A stretch of DNA of 64,000 nt from Paenibacillus solanacearum (lineage in GTDB: Bacteria; Bacillota; Bacilli; Paenibacillales; NBRC-103111). Below, piece by piece: positions 16,615 through 25,435 of this stretch. The stretch lies in the NCBI RefSeq assembly GCF_910593845.1, contig NZ_CAJVAS010000034.1, positions 1 to 64,000 on the forward strand. Direction: 5' to 3'. The position numbers and the translations under genes are program-made. The notes beneath the pieces are model-generated. The model worked only from the letters and a program-made list of their open reading frames with translations. It ran no database searches and was not told the DNA's origin. The stretch's first letter is position 1, and every line of letters starts with the position of its first letter.

Positions 16615-17085
16615 ATGGCAATCATGACAGATGAAAAGGGAAATATCTTCTTAGAATTCATAAGAACCGAAGAGGAACAGTTAGATCTAGCTTCACTCGA
16701 TGCCCCGCTAACACATGCCTTGATTGTGGTAAAGTGTCAGTATGCTTTTCTTTTTATGTATAACAAATGGAGAAACAGTTGGGAATTGCCTGGTGGTGTT
16801 ATTGAGATTGGGGAAACTTCTAGGCAATGTGTTATTAGGGAATTGTTTGAAGAAACCAATCAAAAAATTGGTATTGTTGAATTCAAGGGCTTAATGAAAG
16901 TTAGACTTCAACCAAGTTATCATGGACCTGAGAGGACTGAGTATGGCGCTTTGTTTTCGGGAGAACTCGATGAACTAGATGCTTTTATTGAAAACGACGA
17001 GGCGAAAACAATTACTTTATGGGATGGAAGATCAGACATTGGAGAGATTTCAGGAATTGATAAAAAACTAATAGAATTTGTTTGA
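16615..17085 (+). CDS. NUDIX hydrolase
   Basis: This protein has 156 residues with a Nudix box, GGVIEIGETSRQCVIRELFE, continuing as ETNQ (close to GX5EX7REUXEEXGU). It would hydrolyse a nucleoside diphosphate linked to another moiety. I chose ATG 16615 (GGAGGG 8 nt upstream). The longer frame from 16579 starts inside the terminator U-tract. It lies directly behind the attenuator and 56 nt before the phosphotransferase gene, with which it likely forms an operon. Confidence 0.82.
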   Translation: MAIMTDEKGNIFLEFIRTEEEQLDLASLDAPLTHALIVVKCQYAFLFMYNKWRNSWELPGGVIEIGETSRQCVIRELFEETNQKIGIVEFKGLMKVRLQPSYHGPERTEYGALFSGELDELDAFIENDEAKTITLWDGRSDIGEISGIDKKLIEFV

Positions 17086-17141
17086 ACGGAACGAATGATG
17101 TTTCATTGTGCTTTTGATAGTAAATATGTGATGGAGGCGAT

Positions 17142-18065
17142 ATGAGGGAAATGGGCGGTTCGAATCAATGGGATGCAGAATGGGAAGTATCCAAAGACTT
17201 GGCTTATAAATTAATAAGCAGTCAATTTCCTCAGTTAGCTTCAAAAAGCGTTGAAAAACTGGGACATGGCTGGGATAACACTGTTTTTCTTGTCGGGGGT
17301 GAATATGTATTTCGCTTTCCAAGAAGGAAAGTTGCACTCAGTTCTTTAAGGATGGAAGGAAAGATACTGCCTAAGCTTAAAGATTACATTTCCATAGCCT
17401 ATTCTTTACCCATGTTTTTTGGGGAAGGGGACGATGATTATCCTATGCCCTTCCTTGGCTACCCCTATTTATCCGGGGAGTTTCCAGTCGGATTAACTGA
17501 CAAGCAGCGTGCGTTTTCAGCAACAACGCTGGCACAATTTTTAAAACGTTTGCATGCATTTCCTGTGAAAGCAGCTCAAGAAATTGGAGTTCAACATGAC
17601 CATAGAAATCTGACTGATATAGCGATGCGCAAGGAAAAGATGCATAAATTCATTTCCGACCTTGCCCCTCATTTTAGTAAAGAAGAGTATCATGCCATAA
17701 CGAATTATTTGGAACAGCTCAGAACTGAAAGAGTGAAACAAAAGCACGTATTCCTTCACGGTGACCTTCATTTTAAAAATATACTGGTAGATAAGAATGG
17801 AAAAGTTTCAGGGGTTATTGACTGGGGAGATGTTAATATAGGACATCCTGGTTGTGACTTGAATGTTGTGTATAGCTTTTTACCCCCGGATGCGCGTTCT
17901 GACTTTTTCAATGTATATGGGGATGTAGATGAAGAAACGAAGATATTAGCTCGATTGATAGCCATGTATATTCCAACCGGGATAATGATGCAGGCTATTG
18001 ATGATAACGATGAAAGGTTGATCAATGAAGCAAAAACGAACATAATACGTGCTCTCGCTGATTAA
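17142..18065 (+). CDS. Aminoglycoside/macrolide-type phosphotransferase (APH family)
   Basis: This protein has 307 residues with a protein-kinase-like fold. The glycine-loop equivalent is GHGWDNTVFLV, the catalytic loop is HGDLHFKN (Asp208) and the metal-binding motif is IDWGD (Asp227). The sequence is nearest to APH(2'')-like enzymes. It may modify an antibiotic or an endogenous small molecule. GATGGAGGCG precedes the ATG. The upstream leader/attenuator is of the kind that controls antibiotic-resistance genes. The actual substrate cannot be told from the sequence. Confidence 0.82.
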   Translation: MREMGGSNQWDAEWEVSKDLAYKLISSQFPQLASKSVEKLGHGWDNTVFLVGGEYVFRFPRRKVALSSLRMEGKILPKLKDYISIAYSLPMFFGEGDDDYPMPFLGYPYLSGEFPVGLTDKQRAFSATTLAQFLKRLHAFPVKAAQEIGVQHDHRNLTDIAMRKEKMHKFISDLAPHFSKEEYHAITNYLEQLRTERVKQKHVFLHGDLHFKNILVDKNGKVSGVIDWGDVNIGHPGCDLNVVYSFLPPDARSDFFNVYGDVDEETKILARLIAMYIPTGIMMQAIDDNDERLINEAKTNIIRALAD

Positions 18066-18145
18066 TTTATCATGCTTTTCGCTGAAGGCATGAACATTGT
18101 ATCCACGCTGTGGGACTGGCGGCTTTTCGGTCTGCCCTAGGCAGG

Positions 18146-18259
18146 TTTAATTGGGGTTCTAATGCTGTTCTTAATGACCCGGATGGGAATCGGATTGAGT
18201 TAGGATTATTACCCTCAATGGCGAATGTTGATTTATATATAAATTTGTTACGGAGCTGA
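18146..18259 (+). pseudogene. VOC (glyoxalase-like) C-terminal remnant
   Basis: An open frame of 37 codons without a start reads NAVLNDPDGNRIELGLLP. The DPDGNxIEL end is typical of vicinal-oxygen-chelate proteins. The N-terminal part is missing. It sits between the phosphotransferase and the PHP gene. Confidence 0.45.
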
Positions 18260-18266
18260 TATTAAA

Positions 18267-19106
18267 ATGAATCATAAAATTGCAGACTTACATATTCACT
18301 CTTTATTTTCCGATGGAACATTGTCTCCCAAAGAAATTATAGCTATTGCAGTAGAGAAAGGGTTAGGATTAATAGCGATTACTGACCACAATGTGCTAGA
18401 AGGTTCAAGAGAAATACAAAAGCTAAATGATAAAAAAGAACTATTGTTAATATCTGGTGTAGAACTGGACGCATTAGATAGGGGAAAAAATCTGCATATA
18501 TTAGGTTATGGAGTGGATTTAACTAATGAAAGGTTCAGAGAATTTACTGAAAATAACAGATTGCTTTTTGAGTCTTTAGATGAGCGACTCATAGCAAGGA
18601 TGCAAAGGGATTACAATAACATATCTCTAGAGGAATACTTAAATTATAATTATGACAGAACAAACGGTGGTTGGAAGGCTTTGCATTATTTTGTGGAAAA
18701 GGGGATTACCAGCAGCTTGACAGCCGGTTTTGCATTCTATTCAAAGTACGAACTATCATTTGACTGTATTGAATTCCCCTCTGTAAGCATGGTATGTAAT
18801 AGTATTCACAGTGCAGGTGGGAAGGCAATTCTTGCTCATCCAGGAAGAGTTATACATGTTACTGAAAGGAACGATTTTAAGAGAGAAATAACTAGATTAA
18901 TTGATTTAGGGATTGATGGCATTGAATGTTATTATCCAACGCATTCTCAAGAAGTCACAGAAGATTGCCTGTCCATTTGCAAAGAACTCGGTTTGTTAAT
19001 TACAGCAGGCTCTGATTGCCATGGTAATTTTGGAAAAACCGAAATTGGAGAGATGGAAATTCCGATTTCCTGGTTAAATCTTGGAGATATTTTAAGTCAC
19101 AATTAA
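18267..19106 (+). CDS. PHP-domain phosphoesterase
   Basis: This protein has 279 residues. Metal-binding PHP motifs are visible: DLHIHSLFSDG at the start, TDHNVLEG, GVELDA, ILAHPGR and SDCHGN. The layout matches the cytoplasmic PHP family that includes 3',5'-nucleotide bisphosphatase and RNase AM-like enzymes. The base composition is AT-richer than its neighbours. The ATG at 18267 has GGAGCTGAT upstream. It stands apart from the flanking genes. Confidence 0.82.
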   Translation: MNHKIADLHIHSLFSDGTLSPKEIIAIAVEKGLGLIAITDHNVLEGSREIQKLNDKKELLLISGVELDALDRGKNLHILGYGVDLTNERFREFTENNRLLFESLDERLIARMQRDYNNISLEEYLNYNYDRTNGGWKALHYFVEKGITSSLTAGFAFYSKYELSFDCIEFPSVSMVCNSIHSAGGKAILAHPGRVIHVTERNDFKREITRLIDLGIDGIECYYPTHSQEVTEDCLSICKELGLLITAGSDCHGNFGKTEIGEMEIPISWLNLGDILSHN

Positions 19107-19166
19107 GTAAGAACAGAGAATGTTTGATAGGAATAATGTCCGAAGTAATTAAAAGAGCGACACAAA

Positions 19167-19256
19167 GTCTGGTCAGTTTGGGTTTTATTCCAGCTTAAGC
19201 TGTCCCATTAGACGTCCACCGCTCGTTTGAAAAATCTAATGGAATAAACCCCAGAC
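19167..19256. repeat. 90-bp imperfect cruciform
   Basis: The outer arms GTCTGG...GGGTTTTATT pair with AATAAACCCCAGAC. An inner pair is CCATTAGA/TCTAATGG, and a self-complementary branch CAGCTTAAGCTG lies on the left side, giving a three-way junction. It is not a simple terminator, as it lacks a U-tract. It could be a small mobile-element remnant or a structured leader of the peptidase E gene, whose ATG is 26 bp downstream. Confidence 0.4.
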
Positions 19257-19281
19257 GCACTCAAAGAAAAGGAGTGAAGTT

Positions 19282-19965
19282 ATGAAACTTCTGCTTACAT
19301 CTGGCGGCATCAATAACAAAAGTATAAACGACGCGCTGGTTGGCATGCTGGGCAAGCCGATCGCCGACTCCAACGCCCTGTGCATCCCCACCGCGATGTA
19401 CGGACACCCCTGGGTCGGACCCGGCGTCAAAGCCTGGGAATTCATCAGCGGGAAAGAAGCGAATCCCATGGTCGCCCTGGGTTGGAAGTCCGTCGGTGTG
19501 CTGGAGCTCACAGCACTGCCAAGCATCGGCGAAGACCGCTGGATGCCGCTGGTCCGGGAGACGGACGTCCTGCTGGTGGCGGGCGGCGACGCCCTCTACT
19601 TGTGCTACTGGATGCGGCAATCCGGGCTGGCAGATCTCTTGCCGTCACTGCAGGCAGTCTATGTGGGAATGAGCGCCGGGAGTATGGTGATGGCACCTAG
19701 CATCGGGGAATTCTTCGTTGGCTGGACTCCACCCAACGGCGGCGATGAAGCACTGGGACTGGTTGATTTTGCAATGTTTCCGCATCTGGATCACGAGATG
19801 CTGCCGCATAACACAATGGCTGCTGCAGAGAGATGGGCGGCCGGGATGCAGAAGCCGGCGTATGCGATTGATGATCAGACCGCCATCAAAGTGATCGACG
19901 GAGCAGTCGAAGTTGTTTCCGAAGGGCATTGGAAACTTTTTTTCGCCCTGATAGTACTCCGCTGA
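19282..19965 (+). CDS. Peptidase E (S51) / type-1 glutamine amidotransferase-like protein
   Basis: This protein has 227 residues. The nucleophile elbow is VGMSAGSMV (Ser131), preceded by LLVAGGDALYL and followed by FPHLDHE, as in dipeptidase E-like proteins. It would be a cytoplasmic Asp-specific dipeptidase or a related hydrolase. The last codons follow a run of seven T residues. With six, the protein would end HWKLFSP two residues later, which resembles family C-termini, so the FALIVLR tail may reflect a slip in the run. The GC content is higher than in the genes just upstream. Confidence 0.8.
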   Translation: MKLLLTSGGINNKSINDALVGMLGKPIADSNALCIPTAMYGHPWVGPGVKAWEFISGKEANPMVALGWKSVGVLELTALPSIGEDRWMPLVRETDVLLVAGGDALYLCYWMRQSGLADLLPSLQAVYVGMSAGSMVMAPSIGEFFVGWTPPNGGDEALGLVDFAMFPHLDHEMLPHNTMAAAERWAAGMQKPAYAIDDQTAIKVIDGAVEVVSEGHWKLFFALIVLR

Positions 19966-20128
19966 AAACTTAGACTCTAATTAGTAACGGTTGCATGGAA
20001 AACGCATTAATGGGGTCTCCGCGGGATCGATCTGGCGGCTTCGTTACGAAAGTGCAGTTTTACTCAACAGACTGGCACGAAACAATGGACTTTTTAAACA
20101 GCTCATGTATTTTTTTGTTCGTTTCTAA

Positions 20129-20155
20129 TGTCACAGATCGGAGCTTTACATCGTT
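20129..20155 (+). promoter_or_regulatory. ECF41-type promoter
   Basis: TGTCACA (20129-20135), exactly 16 bp, then CGTT (20152-20155). The ECF41 sigma group is known to recognise TGTCACA-N16-CGTC, so this differs at one base. It lies 34 bp before the oxidoreductase gene that is co-located with an ECF41 sigma factor. Confidence 0.7.
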
Positions 20156-20188
20156 CTATGTGCAAAACGCAAAAGGAGCTGAGGAACG

Positions 20189-21379
20189 ATGAACGACTTG
20201 ACATGTGTTATCATAGGAGGCGGCTATGCAGGGCTGCAAGCGCTCAAAGCGATAAAGGAAAAGACCAACGGCATAGCGAATGGTCGGAGGATTCGGTTTG
20301 TTCTGATCGACATGCAGCCCGGTCATTTGCGCAAATTAAGAATGTTCCGCCCTACGGCGACCGAGGAAGAAATTATGATTCCCTGGAATCAGTTAACTCT
20401 TAAAGATTTCGAATTCGTACAAGGTACGGTTACGTCCGTGGATGGAGAGGAAAAGCGGGTTCGATATATAGGTCCGCAAGGCAACGATGCCCGAATTCGT
20501 TATGACCTTCTAGTCGTGACGGTGGGCAGCATAGTTAGGCGACCGGATCCCGATCAAGGCGGTGTCGCTTTGACCGACCCGCAAGCCGCGGCAGACATCC
20601 GGGAGTGCTGGCGTGCCAACCTTCGGAAGGCTGCCCGCGCGACGAATCCTGAGGAACGCAAGAAATTGATGACCATCGCGGTTGCGGGAGCAGGCATCAG
20701 CGGCATTGAGACGTCCGCCGAGCTGGCGCTCACGATGAGGAAGGAAGCAACGGCGTTAGGGCTGAACCCGTCCGATGTCTCCGTCTATTTGCTGAATGCA
20801 CAGGAACGACTGCTCCCGGAAGTGTCGGAGAAATTTAGACGGAAGTTGGATCGGCAACTCACCGAATGTGGAGTAACAGTGCTTCACAATCGTAAGGCGC
20901 TTCGGGAGGAAGCAGGGTCGTTGTCACTCAGTGGCGGCGATTGTCTGGCGGTTGGCCTATGTATTTGGACTTTGGGCTTGATACCCAATCCAGGACTTAA
21001 GGGCATGGATCTACCTCTTACTCCCGAGGGGAAGGTACTGGTGGATGAATGCTATCGCGTCAAAGGGATGCCGAACGTTTACAGCATTGGCGACTGTTCG
21101 GGAATCGTCGATCCGAGAGACGGCAGAGCAACTCAAATGACGTGTTTTGAAGCGGGAGAGCAGGGGCTTCGGCTGGGTAAAATCGTAATGGCGGATTTAG
21201 AGGGCCGTCCGGCTCCGAGTCATCATTCCGCCAAATCGAATATGGATGCGTTCACCATCGCACTGGGGCAAAATGGAGTGTTCTGGATACGCACATGGGG
21301 ACTCGACATGGTCATGACAGGAAAGCTTCCGGGGAGAATCAAAAAGCTGGTAGAGGATACTGCCAGTATGCTTAGATAG
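20189..21379 (+). CDS. NDH-2-like FAD/NAD(P)-dependent oxidoreductase
   Basis: This protein has 396 residues. The N-terminal FAD-binding motif is VIIGGGYAGLQAL, the second dinucleotide-binding motif is AVAGAGISGIETSAELA near residue 170, and the C-terminal FAD motif is NVYSIGDCSG. This is the type II NADH dehydrogenase / pyridine-nucleotide-disulfide fold. AAAGGAGCTGAGG precedes the ATG. It is followed 24 nt later by an ECF41 sigma gene and preceded by a matching promoter. ECF41 loci typically pair the sigma factor with an oxidoreductase or related enzyme. Confidence 0.85.
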   Translation: MNDLTCVIIGGGYAGLQALKAIKEKTNGIANGRRIRFVLIDMQPGHLRKLRMFRPTATEEEIMIPWNQLTLKDFEFVQGTVTSVDGEEKRVRYIGPQGNDARIRYDLLVVTVGSIVRRPDPDQGGVALTDPQAAADIRECWRANLRKAARATNPEERKKLMTIAVAGAGISGIETSAELALTMRKEATALGLNPSDVSVYLLNAQERLLPEVSEKFRRKLDRQLTECGVTVLHNRKALREEAGSLSLSGGDCLAVGLCIWTLGLIPNPGLKGMDLPLTPEGKVLVDECYRVKGMPNVYSIGDCSGIVDPRDGRATQMTCFEAGEQGLRLGKIVMADLEGRPAPSHHSAKSNMDAFTIALGQNGVFWIRTWGLDMVMTGKLPGRIKKLVEDTASMLR

Positions 21380-21403
21380 AAATGAAAGGAGGGACGACAG
21401 CGA

Positions 21404-22282
21404 TTGGAAGAACTGTACGGTCAATATAAATCGTTGCTGTTCACGCTGGCATATCAGATGACAGGCTCCGCAGCAGACGCGGAAGATGTGGTGCAGGACG
21501 TGTTTGTTAAGGCGTGCGACGCACATCCCGAACGTTTAGAGGAGCCTAAGGCGTATTTATGCAAAATGGTAACCAATCGCTGCCTCGATCTGCAGAAGTC
21601 GGCGCGGAAGAGGAGGGAGATGTACGTCGGTCCGTGGCTTCCCGAACCTATTCGGACGCCGGAGGAGAATACGCTCGAGACGACGGTCGTCCGCCGCGAT
21701 CTGCTGTCTTACGCCATGCTCGTTTTGCTCGAGAGACTGACACCGACAGAGCGATTGGTTTTCGTCCTGCGTGAGGCGCTAGGCTTCGATTATCCCGAAA
21801 TAGCCGAACTGCTCGGTAAGCAAGAGGCGAATTGCCGAAAACTAATGAGCCGGGCAAGAAGCAAGGTGGGAATATCCGAGGGGGAGCCGGTCGCTGCCGA
21901 AGCGGCCGAATTGGAATGGGTTAGCCAGTTCCTCACATCCTTCGAGCAAGGTAACGTCGATCAGATCCTATCCCTGCTGACCGAAGATGTCATGCTCGTC
22001 TCTGACGGAGGTGGAAAAGTACTTGCCTTTACGCGTCCGATACAAACGCGCGATCAAGTGGCCCGAATTCTTGCCGGCGCGTTTGAGGGCATAAAACCTT
22101 ATTATCAGGGAAGTCTTTACTCCGAGTTTGCCCCTCTGAACGGCGAGACTTGTATAGTACTCCGCTCAGGGGACGAAACTGTGGCAGCTATATTTTTACA
22201 ACGCCGACACGGAAAGGTTGCTGGAATTTACATCGTAAGAAACCCGGATAAGCTTACCCGGGTAGATGGTCAACTGTCGTAG
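21404..22282 (+). CDS. ECF41-group sigma factor with fused SnoaL-like regulatory domain
   Basis: This protein has 292 residues, starts at TTG 21404 and has AGGAGGGACG upstream. Sigma regions 2 and 4 occupy about residues 1-160, and a SnoaL-like C-terminal extension follows. All three ECF41 signature motifs are present: WLPEP (residue 78), DGGGK (201) and NPDKL (280). In this group the extension replaces a separate anti-sigma factor and controls activity. No anti-sigma gene is nearby, as expected. It probably drives its own operon from the promoter at 20129. Confidence 0.9.
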   Translation: MEELYGQYKSLLFTLAYQMTGSAADAEDVVQDVFVKACDAHPERLEEPKAYLCKMVTNRCLDLQKSARKRREMYVGPWLPEPIRTPEENTLETTVVRRDLLSYAMLVLLERLTPTERLVFVLREALGFDYPEIAELLGKQEANCRKLMSRARSKVGISEGEPVAAEAAELEWVSQFLTSFEQGNVDQILSLLTEDVMLVSDGGGKVLAFTRPIQTRDQVARILAGAFEGIKPYYQGSLYSEFAPLNGETCIVLRSGDETVAAIFLQRRHGKVAGIYIVRNPDKLTRVDGQLS

Positions 22283-22618
22283 GGGCAGCCTTTCATATGC
22301 AAACTCGGGTTCTATCCTATTGCCGTATCTAGGTTTAGCTGCTATTCTTTTGTCCCAACGAGTAACATTTCAGAGAGCGCGGGGTGAATCTGATGCATGA
22401 AAGACTTCGGAAAATGGTTTACACTTCAGGCTAAGTAGTCATTGGGATTTTGGCTCCCATTTATATTTATATACTCTGGTAAGCGCATTTTTTTAATATT
22501 ACGGGCGCCCTTCAAGAACATCATTAGATTTCGTAGGCCTTGTCGTCTACGGTATCCTCGCTGAAGGGGGATCGCAGTGATATTTACCTTATAGAAGTAT
22601 ATGACCAGATTGAGCGTG

Positions 22619-22648
22619 GCGATGGAACCTATCCATCGCTAGTTTTGT
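22619..22648 (+). terminator. Possible terminator in a gene-free gap
   Basis: The stem GCGATGG/CCATCGC with loop AACCTAT is followed by TAGTTTTG. The gap 22283-22858 has no convincing gene. It holds a 40-codon open frame (22542-22670) without a start, a second CTAACG hairpin copy (22668-22683), and the small palindrome CGTTCG-TTATA-CGAACG. Confidence 0.45.
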
Positions 22649-22858
22649 TATCGTGGGAATTTCTCAACTAACGAAAACGATAGTGGGAAGCTTGCCGCAC
22701 GCAAGCTCTACTTCGTTCGTTATACGAACGGGCAGGATAGGAGTTCAACAAGAAGTAAACTACCAAACAGCAGTATATTCAAAAGAATATTGGAGACTCT
22801 TTCCTTACAAATTTGTTTTATAATTTGTTATATCTCGTTAAGTTTTTTGGGGGGGAGA

Positions 22859-23857
22859 GTGAACAAGGTGAATCACGAATGGATAGCCCGAAAAGTGCTC
22901 GAGAGTTATTCGTTCACAGATCCAGTTCTTGAGTTCATGAGGCACAACGAAAATATGACATACAAAATTACTGACCGTGGCAATAGTTGCACCTTCTTAC
23001 TGCGGATCCATAAGCCCGTTACAGAAGGGTTTTTCGGCATTCAGCATACGCTAGAGGGGCTGAAATCCGAGACGGCACTTCTGCTGGAGTTGGGTCGCAA
23101 TCGAGTGTTGGGGGTACAAATGCCTGTTGCGAATAGATTCGGGGAGTATGTATCTGTATGTCGTCTGGAGGACATGGGTGCAGCAGCTTTTTATGCAACG
23201 CTGCTGGAGTGGATTGATGGTGATACTTTTAGACATGAAGAAAAGAATTTGGATGAAATTGTGTATGCAATTGGAGTCAATCTTGCGCGATTTCATCGCT
23301 TCACTCGAGCGAGTGAGGTCTTAAAGGATTTGCATAGACCCGTATACGGCACAGAAAAAATCGATAATACGCTTGAGAAGCTGAGGTATGGCGTAGAAGT
23401 AGACTTATACAGTCTGGAACATTACGGGATCATGACCGAAGTGCTTGCTCAGGTGAAGGGATTCATGAGAGAACTGGACTCGCAGGAAGGAGCATGGGGG
23501 TTGATCCATGCAGATATTCAGCGTGGTAATATCGTCATCACTGAAAGCAGTGAGCCTTGTTTTATCGATTTTTGTCTATCCGGCTATGGTTACTATTTAT
23601 TCGATATTGGAAGCGCATCTACGAAAATTGAAAGCAAACAGCGAGACATATTTCTGAAGGGCTACACGTCACAAGCCCCATTTTCCAAGGAAAGTTTAAG
23701 ATACGTTGAAGGACTGATTCTGATGGATATATGCCTGTGCTATGCGTTTTTTATCCGTGATTCGGACAGAAATAGTTGGATTAAAGACCACGTAGTCAGA
23801 AAAATAGAATTGTGGAGTCAGTGGCTGACGGGGAAAGAAATTTACTATTTATTATAG
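22859..23857 (+). CDS. Phosphotransferase, APH / homoserine-kinase-II-like
   Basis: This protein has about 332 residues. The catalytic loop is HADIQRGNIV and the metal motif is IDFCLSGYGYYLFDIG, as in APH-superfamily small-molecule kinases. GTG 22859 or GTG 22868 is the probable start, behind a G-rich GGGGGGGAGA ribosome binding site. The TTG at 22790 would add a hydrophobic tail unlike family members. Substrate unknown. It is not closely similar to the phosphotransferase at 17142 and appears to be a lone gene. Confidence 0.75.
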   Translation: MNKVNHEWIARKVLESYSFTDPVLEFMRHNENMTYKITDRGNSCTFLLRIHKPVTEGFFGIQHTLEGLKSETALLLELGRNRVLGVQMPVANRFGEYVSVCRLEDMGAAAFYATLLEWIDGDTFRHEEKNLDEIVYAIGVNLARFHRFTRASEVLKDLHRPVYGTEKIDNTLEKLRYGVEVDLYSLEHYGIMTEVLAQVKGFMRELDSQEGAWGLIHADIQRGNIVITESSEPCFIDFCLSGYGYYLFDIGSASTKIESKQRDIFLKGYTSQAPFSKESLRYVEGLILMDICLCYAFFIRDSDRNSWIKDHVVRKIELWSQWLTGKEIYYLL

Positions 23858-23996
23858 GAGACGGACAGAAACGAGCAGAACGAGATCGAATACGTACGTA
23901 ATACTTCCAAATCTTTGAACTTAAATATAAAATATATTTGAAAATAGGACGGCCCGCGTTTTCAATCTGGATAAAGTGTAAAGGAGCTAACAAAAC

Positions 23997-24869
23997 ATGA
24001 AGGTTCTTGTTACAGGGGCCTCCGGCAATGGTGGTCAGGCTGTTTGCCGTGAGTTGATGAATGCGGGGTATACCGTACGCATGGCGGATGTTGTCCCAAC
24101 ACATTCAGATGATCTACAATCATTAGAGTTCGTACGTTGTGATACTCGGACACCATCCGACGTCAGGCGCGCTGTGGCGGGAGTGGATGCTGTTATCCAC
24201 CTTGCTGCCTGGCATTGCGCTCACAACCCTCCAGTTAGTGACGAAACGATATTTTCGGTCAATGTGGACGGGACGTTTCACGTTTTGGAGGCCTGCCGGC
24301 AGGAAGGGATTAAATCGATTGTGTATGCGTCATCTATGGCTTACGGATGGTGGTCCGTGTACGGGGTTTCCAAAGTAATCGGAGAAGACCTTTGTAAAGC
24401 CTATCATGAAATGACGGGAGCTTCCATCGTTATGCTGCGTTATCATGAGTTTATTCCAAGACCTTATTTGGAGTTTGGGGCGCGGTTATTGAGAAACGGC
24501 GTAGACAGGCGAGATGTCGCGGCAGCCACATTAGCATCCGTAAAAGCAGTATTAGGGCGAAACGTAGGACTTTTCCGAACTATTGTTCACACCGATCATG
24601 GAATGCCGCAAGACGTAGTGGAAAATTTCCGAAACCTTGGAATTGGCTGGTGCGAGGAAAAGTTACCGGGAGCACGCCGCCTTATTGAAAAATATGAAAT
24701 TTCGCTACCCGAAAAGGTGGAGCAGCACGACCTTGAAGAAGCGGAACACGTTCTTGGCTGGAAACCTACTGTTGGATTCCTTGACTTCCTCTGCGACTTA
24801 AAAGCACGAGATGAGAAAGGACTCGATGTAACTAATTTATGGGTCCCTTCAGAACTTCCGTTAATATAA
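23997..24869 (+). CDS. NAD-dependent epimerase/dehydratase (extended SDR)
   Basis: This protein has 290 residues. The Rossmann motif GASGNGG is at the N-terminus, AVIHLAAWHC follows, and the catalytic region is SSMAYGWWSVYGVSKVIGE, giving a YGVSK Tyr-Lys pair. It is likely a sugar-nucleotide or related epimerase/dehydratase. AAAGGAGC precedes the ATG. There is no operon partner. Confidence 0.82.
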   Translation: MKVLVTGASGNGGQAVCRELMNAGYTVRMADVVPTHSDDLQSLEFVRCDTRTPSDVRRAVAGVDAVIHLAAWHCAHNPPVSDETIFSVNVDGTFHVLEACRQEGIKSIVYASSMAYGWWSVYGVSKVIGEDLCKAYHEMTGASIVMLRYHEFIPRPYLEFGARLLRNGVDRRDVAAATLASVKAVLGRNVGLFRTIVHTDHGMPQDVVENFRNLGIGWCEEKLPGARRLIEKYEISLPEKVEQHDLEEAEHVLGWKPTVGFLDFLCDLKARDEKGLDVTNLWVPSELPLI

Positions 24870-25099
24870 TTGTCTAATGACACAAAAGTGCCCTATATTA
24901 ACTAATTCGAAAAAGCTTGAGTAATCAAGCGGACTCATTAGCCGGGAAGACTGACTGCACATGGTACAGGCGATCAGGCGAACGGCGACGACGTCTGCAG
25001 TATATCGTGGTGCTGGCGGCGGGGTGCATAATTCAAATTGTTGTGATAGCGCTTACCTGTTAAAATTATATATAAGGAATATATGGAAACGTTATTTTG

Positions 25100-25400
25100 G
25101 AAGAATGGTGGTTCTGTGGGAAGCACCACGCTTAGCGGCATCCCACATAGGATCACCGGTATGGAACCGCAACCCGGTCAGGAGAACGGGGTGAGAGGAA
25201 GCATGAGGCCGAAGGCGGGCTAAAGATGTATAAACGTAACGGAGGAAAGTTGCCTCCTACTTAAAAGAGTGCGGGATTGAATTATGTGGGGTCACGGTAA
25301 AGGTACCGGTTCAGTTGAAAAGAATGTAAGGAGGTGAGGCCCGAACAGTTTCGATTTATGTCCGTACGGTTCTATACAGCATGATCTGCTCTCATGGAAA
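25100..25400 (+). ncRNA. Structured gene-free region, possible group II intron 5' remnant
   Basis: Between the epimerase and formaldehyde dehydrogenase genes lie about 560 bp without a gene. The stretch is purine-rich with short GNRA-like hairpins (GGCCGAAGGC, GGAGGAAAGTTGCCTCC, GGTAAAGGTACC) and has the look of domain I of a bacterial group II intron. No intron-encoded protein or domain V follows, so it would be a fragment. This rests on pattern only. Confidence 0.3.
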
Positions 25401-25435
25401 AATACTCTATTGTCAGTGAATAGGAGGATAAACTC

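Noticed and set aside
19995..20192. A 65-codon open frame before the NDH-2-like gene
   Set aside because: It has no family resemblance, contains the ECF41 promoter and overlaps the next gene's ribosome binding site. It is better explained as an intergenic region.
22790..22858. Upstream TTG start for the phosphotransferase
   Set aside because: It would add a hydrophobic 23-residue tail before a strong G-rich ribosome binding site that serves GTG 22859 or 22868.
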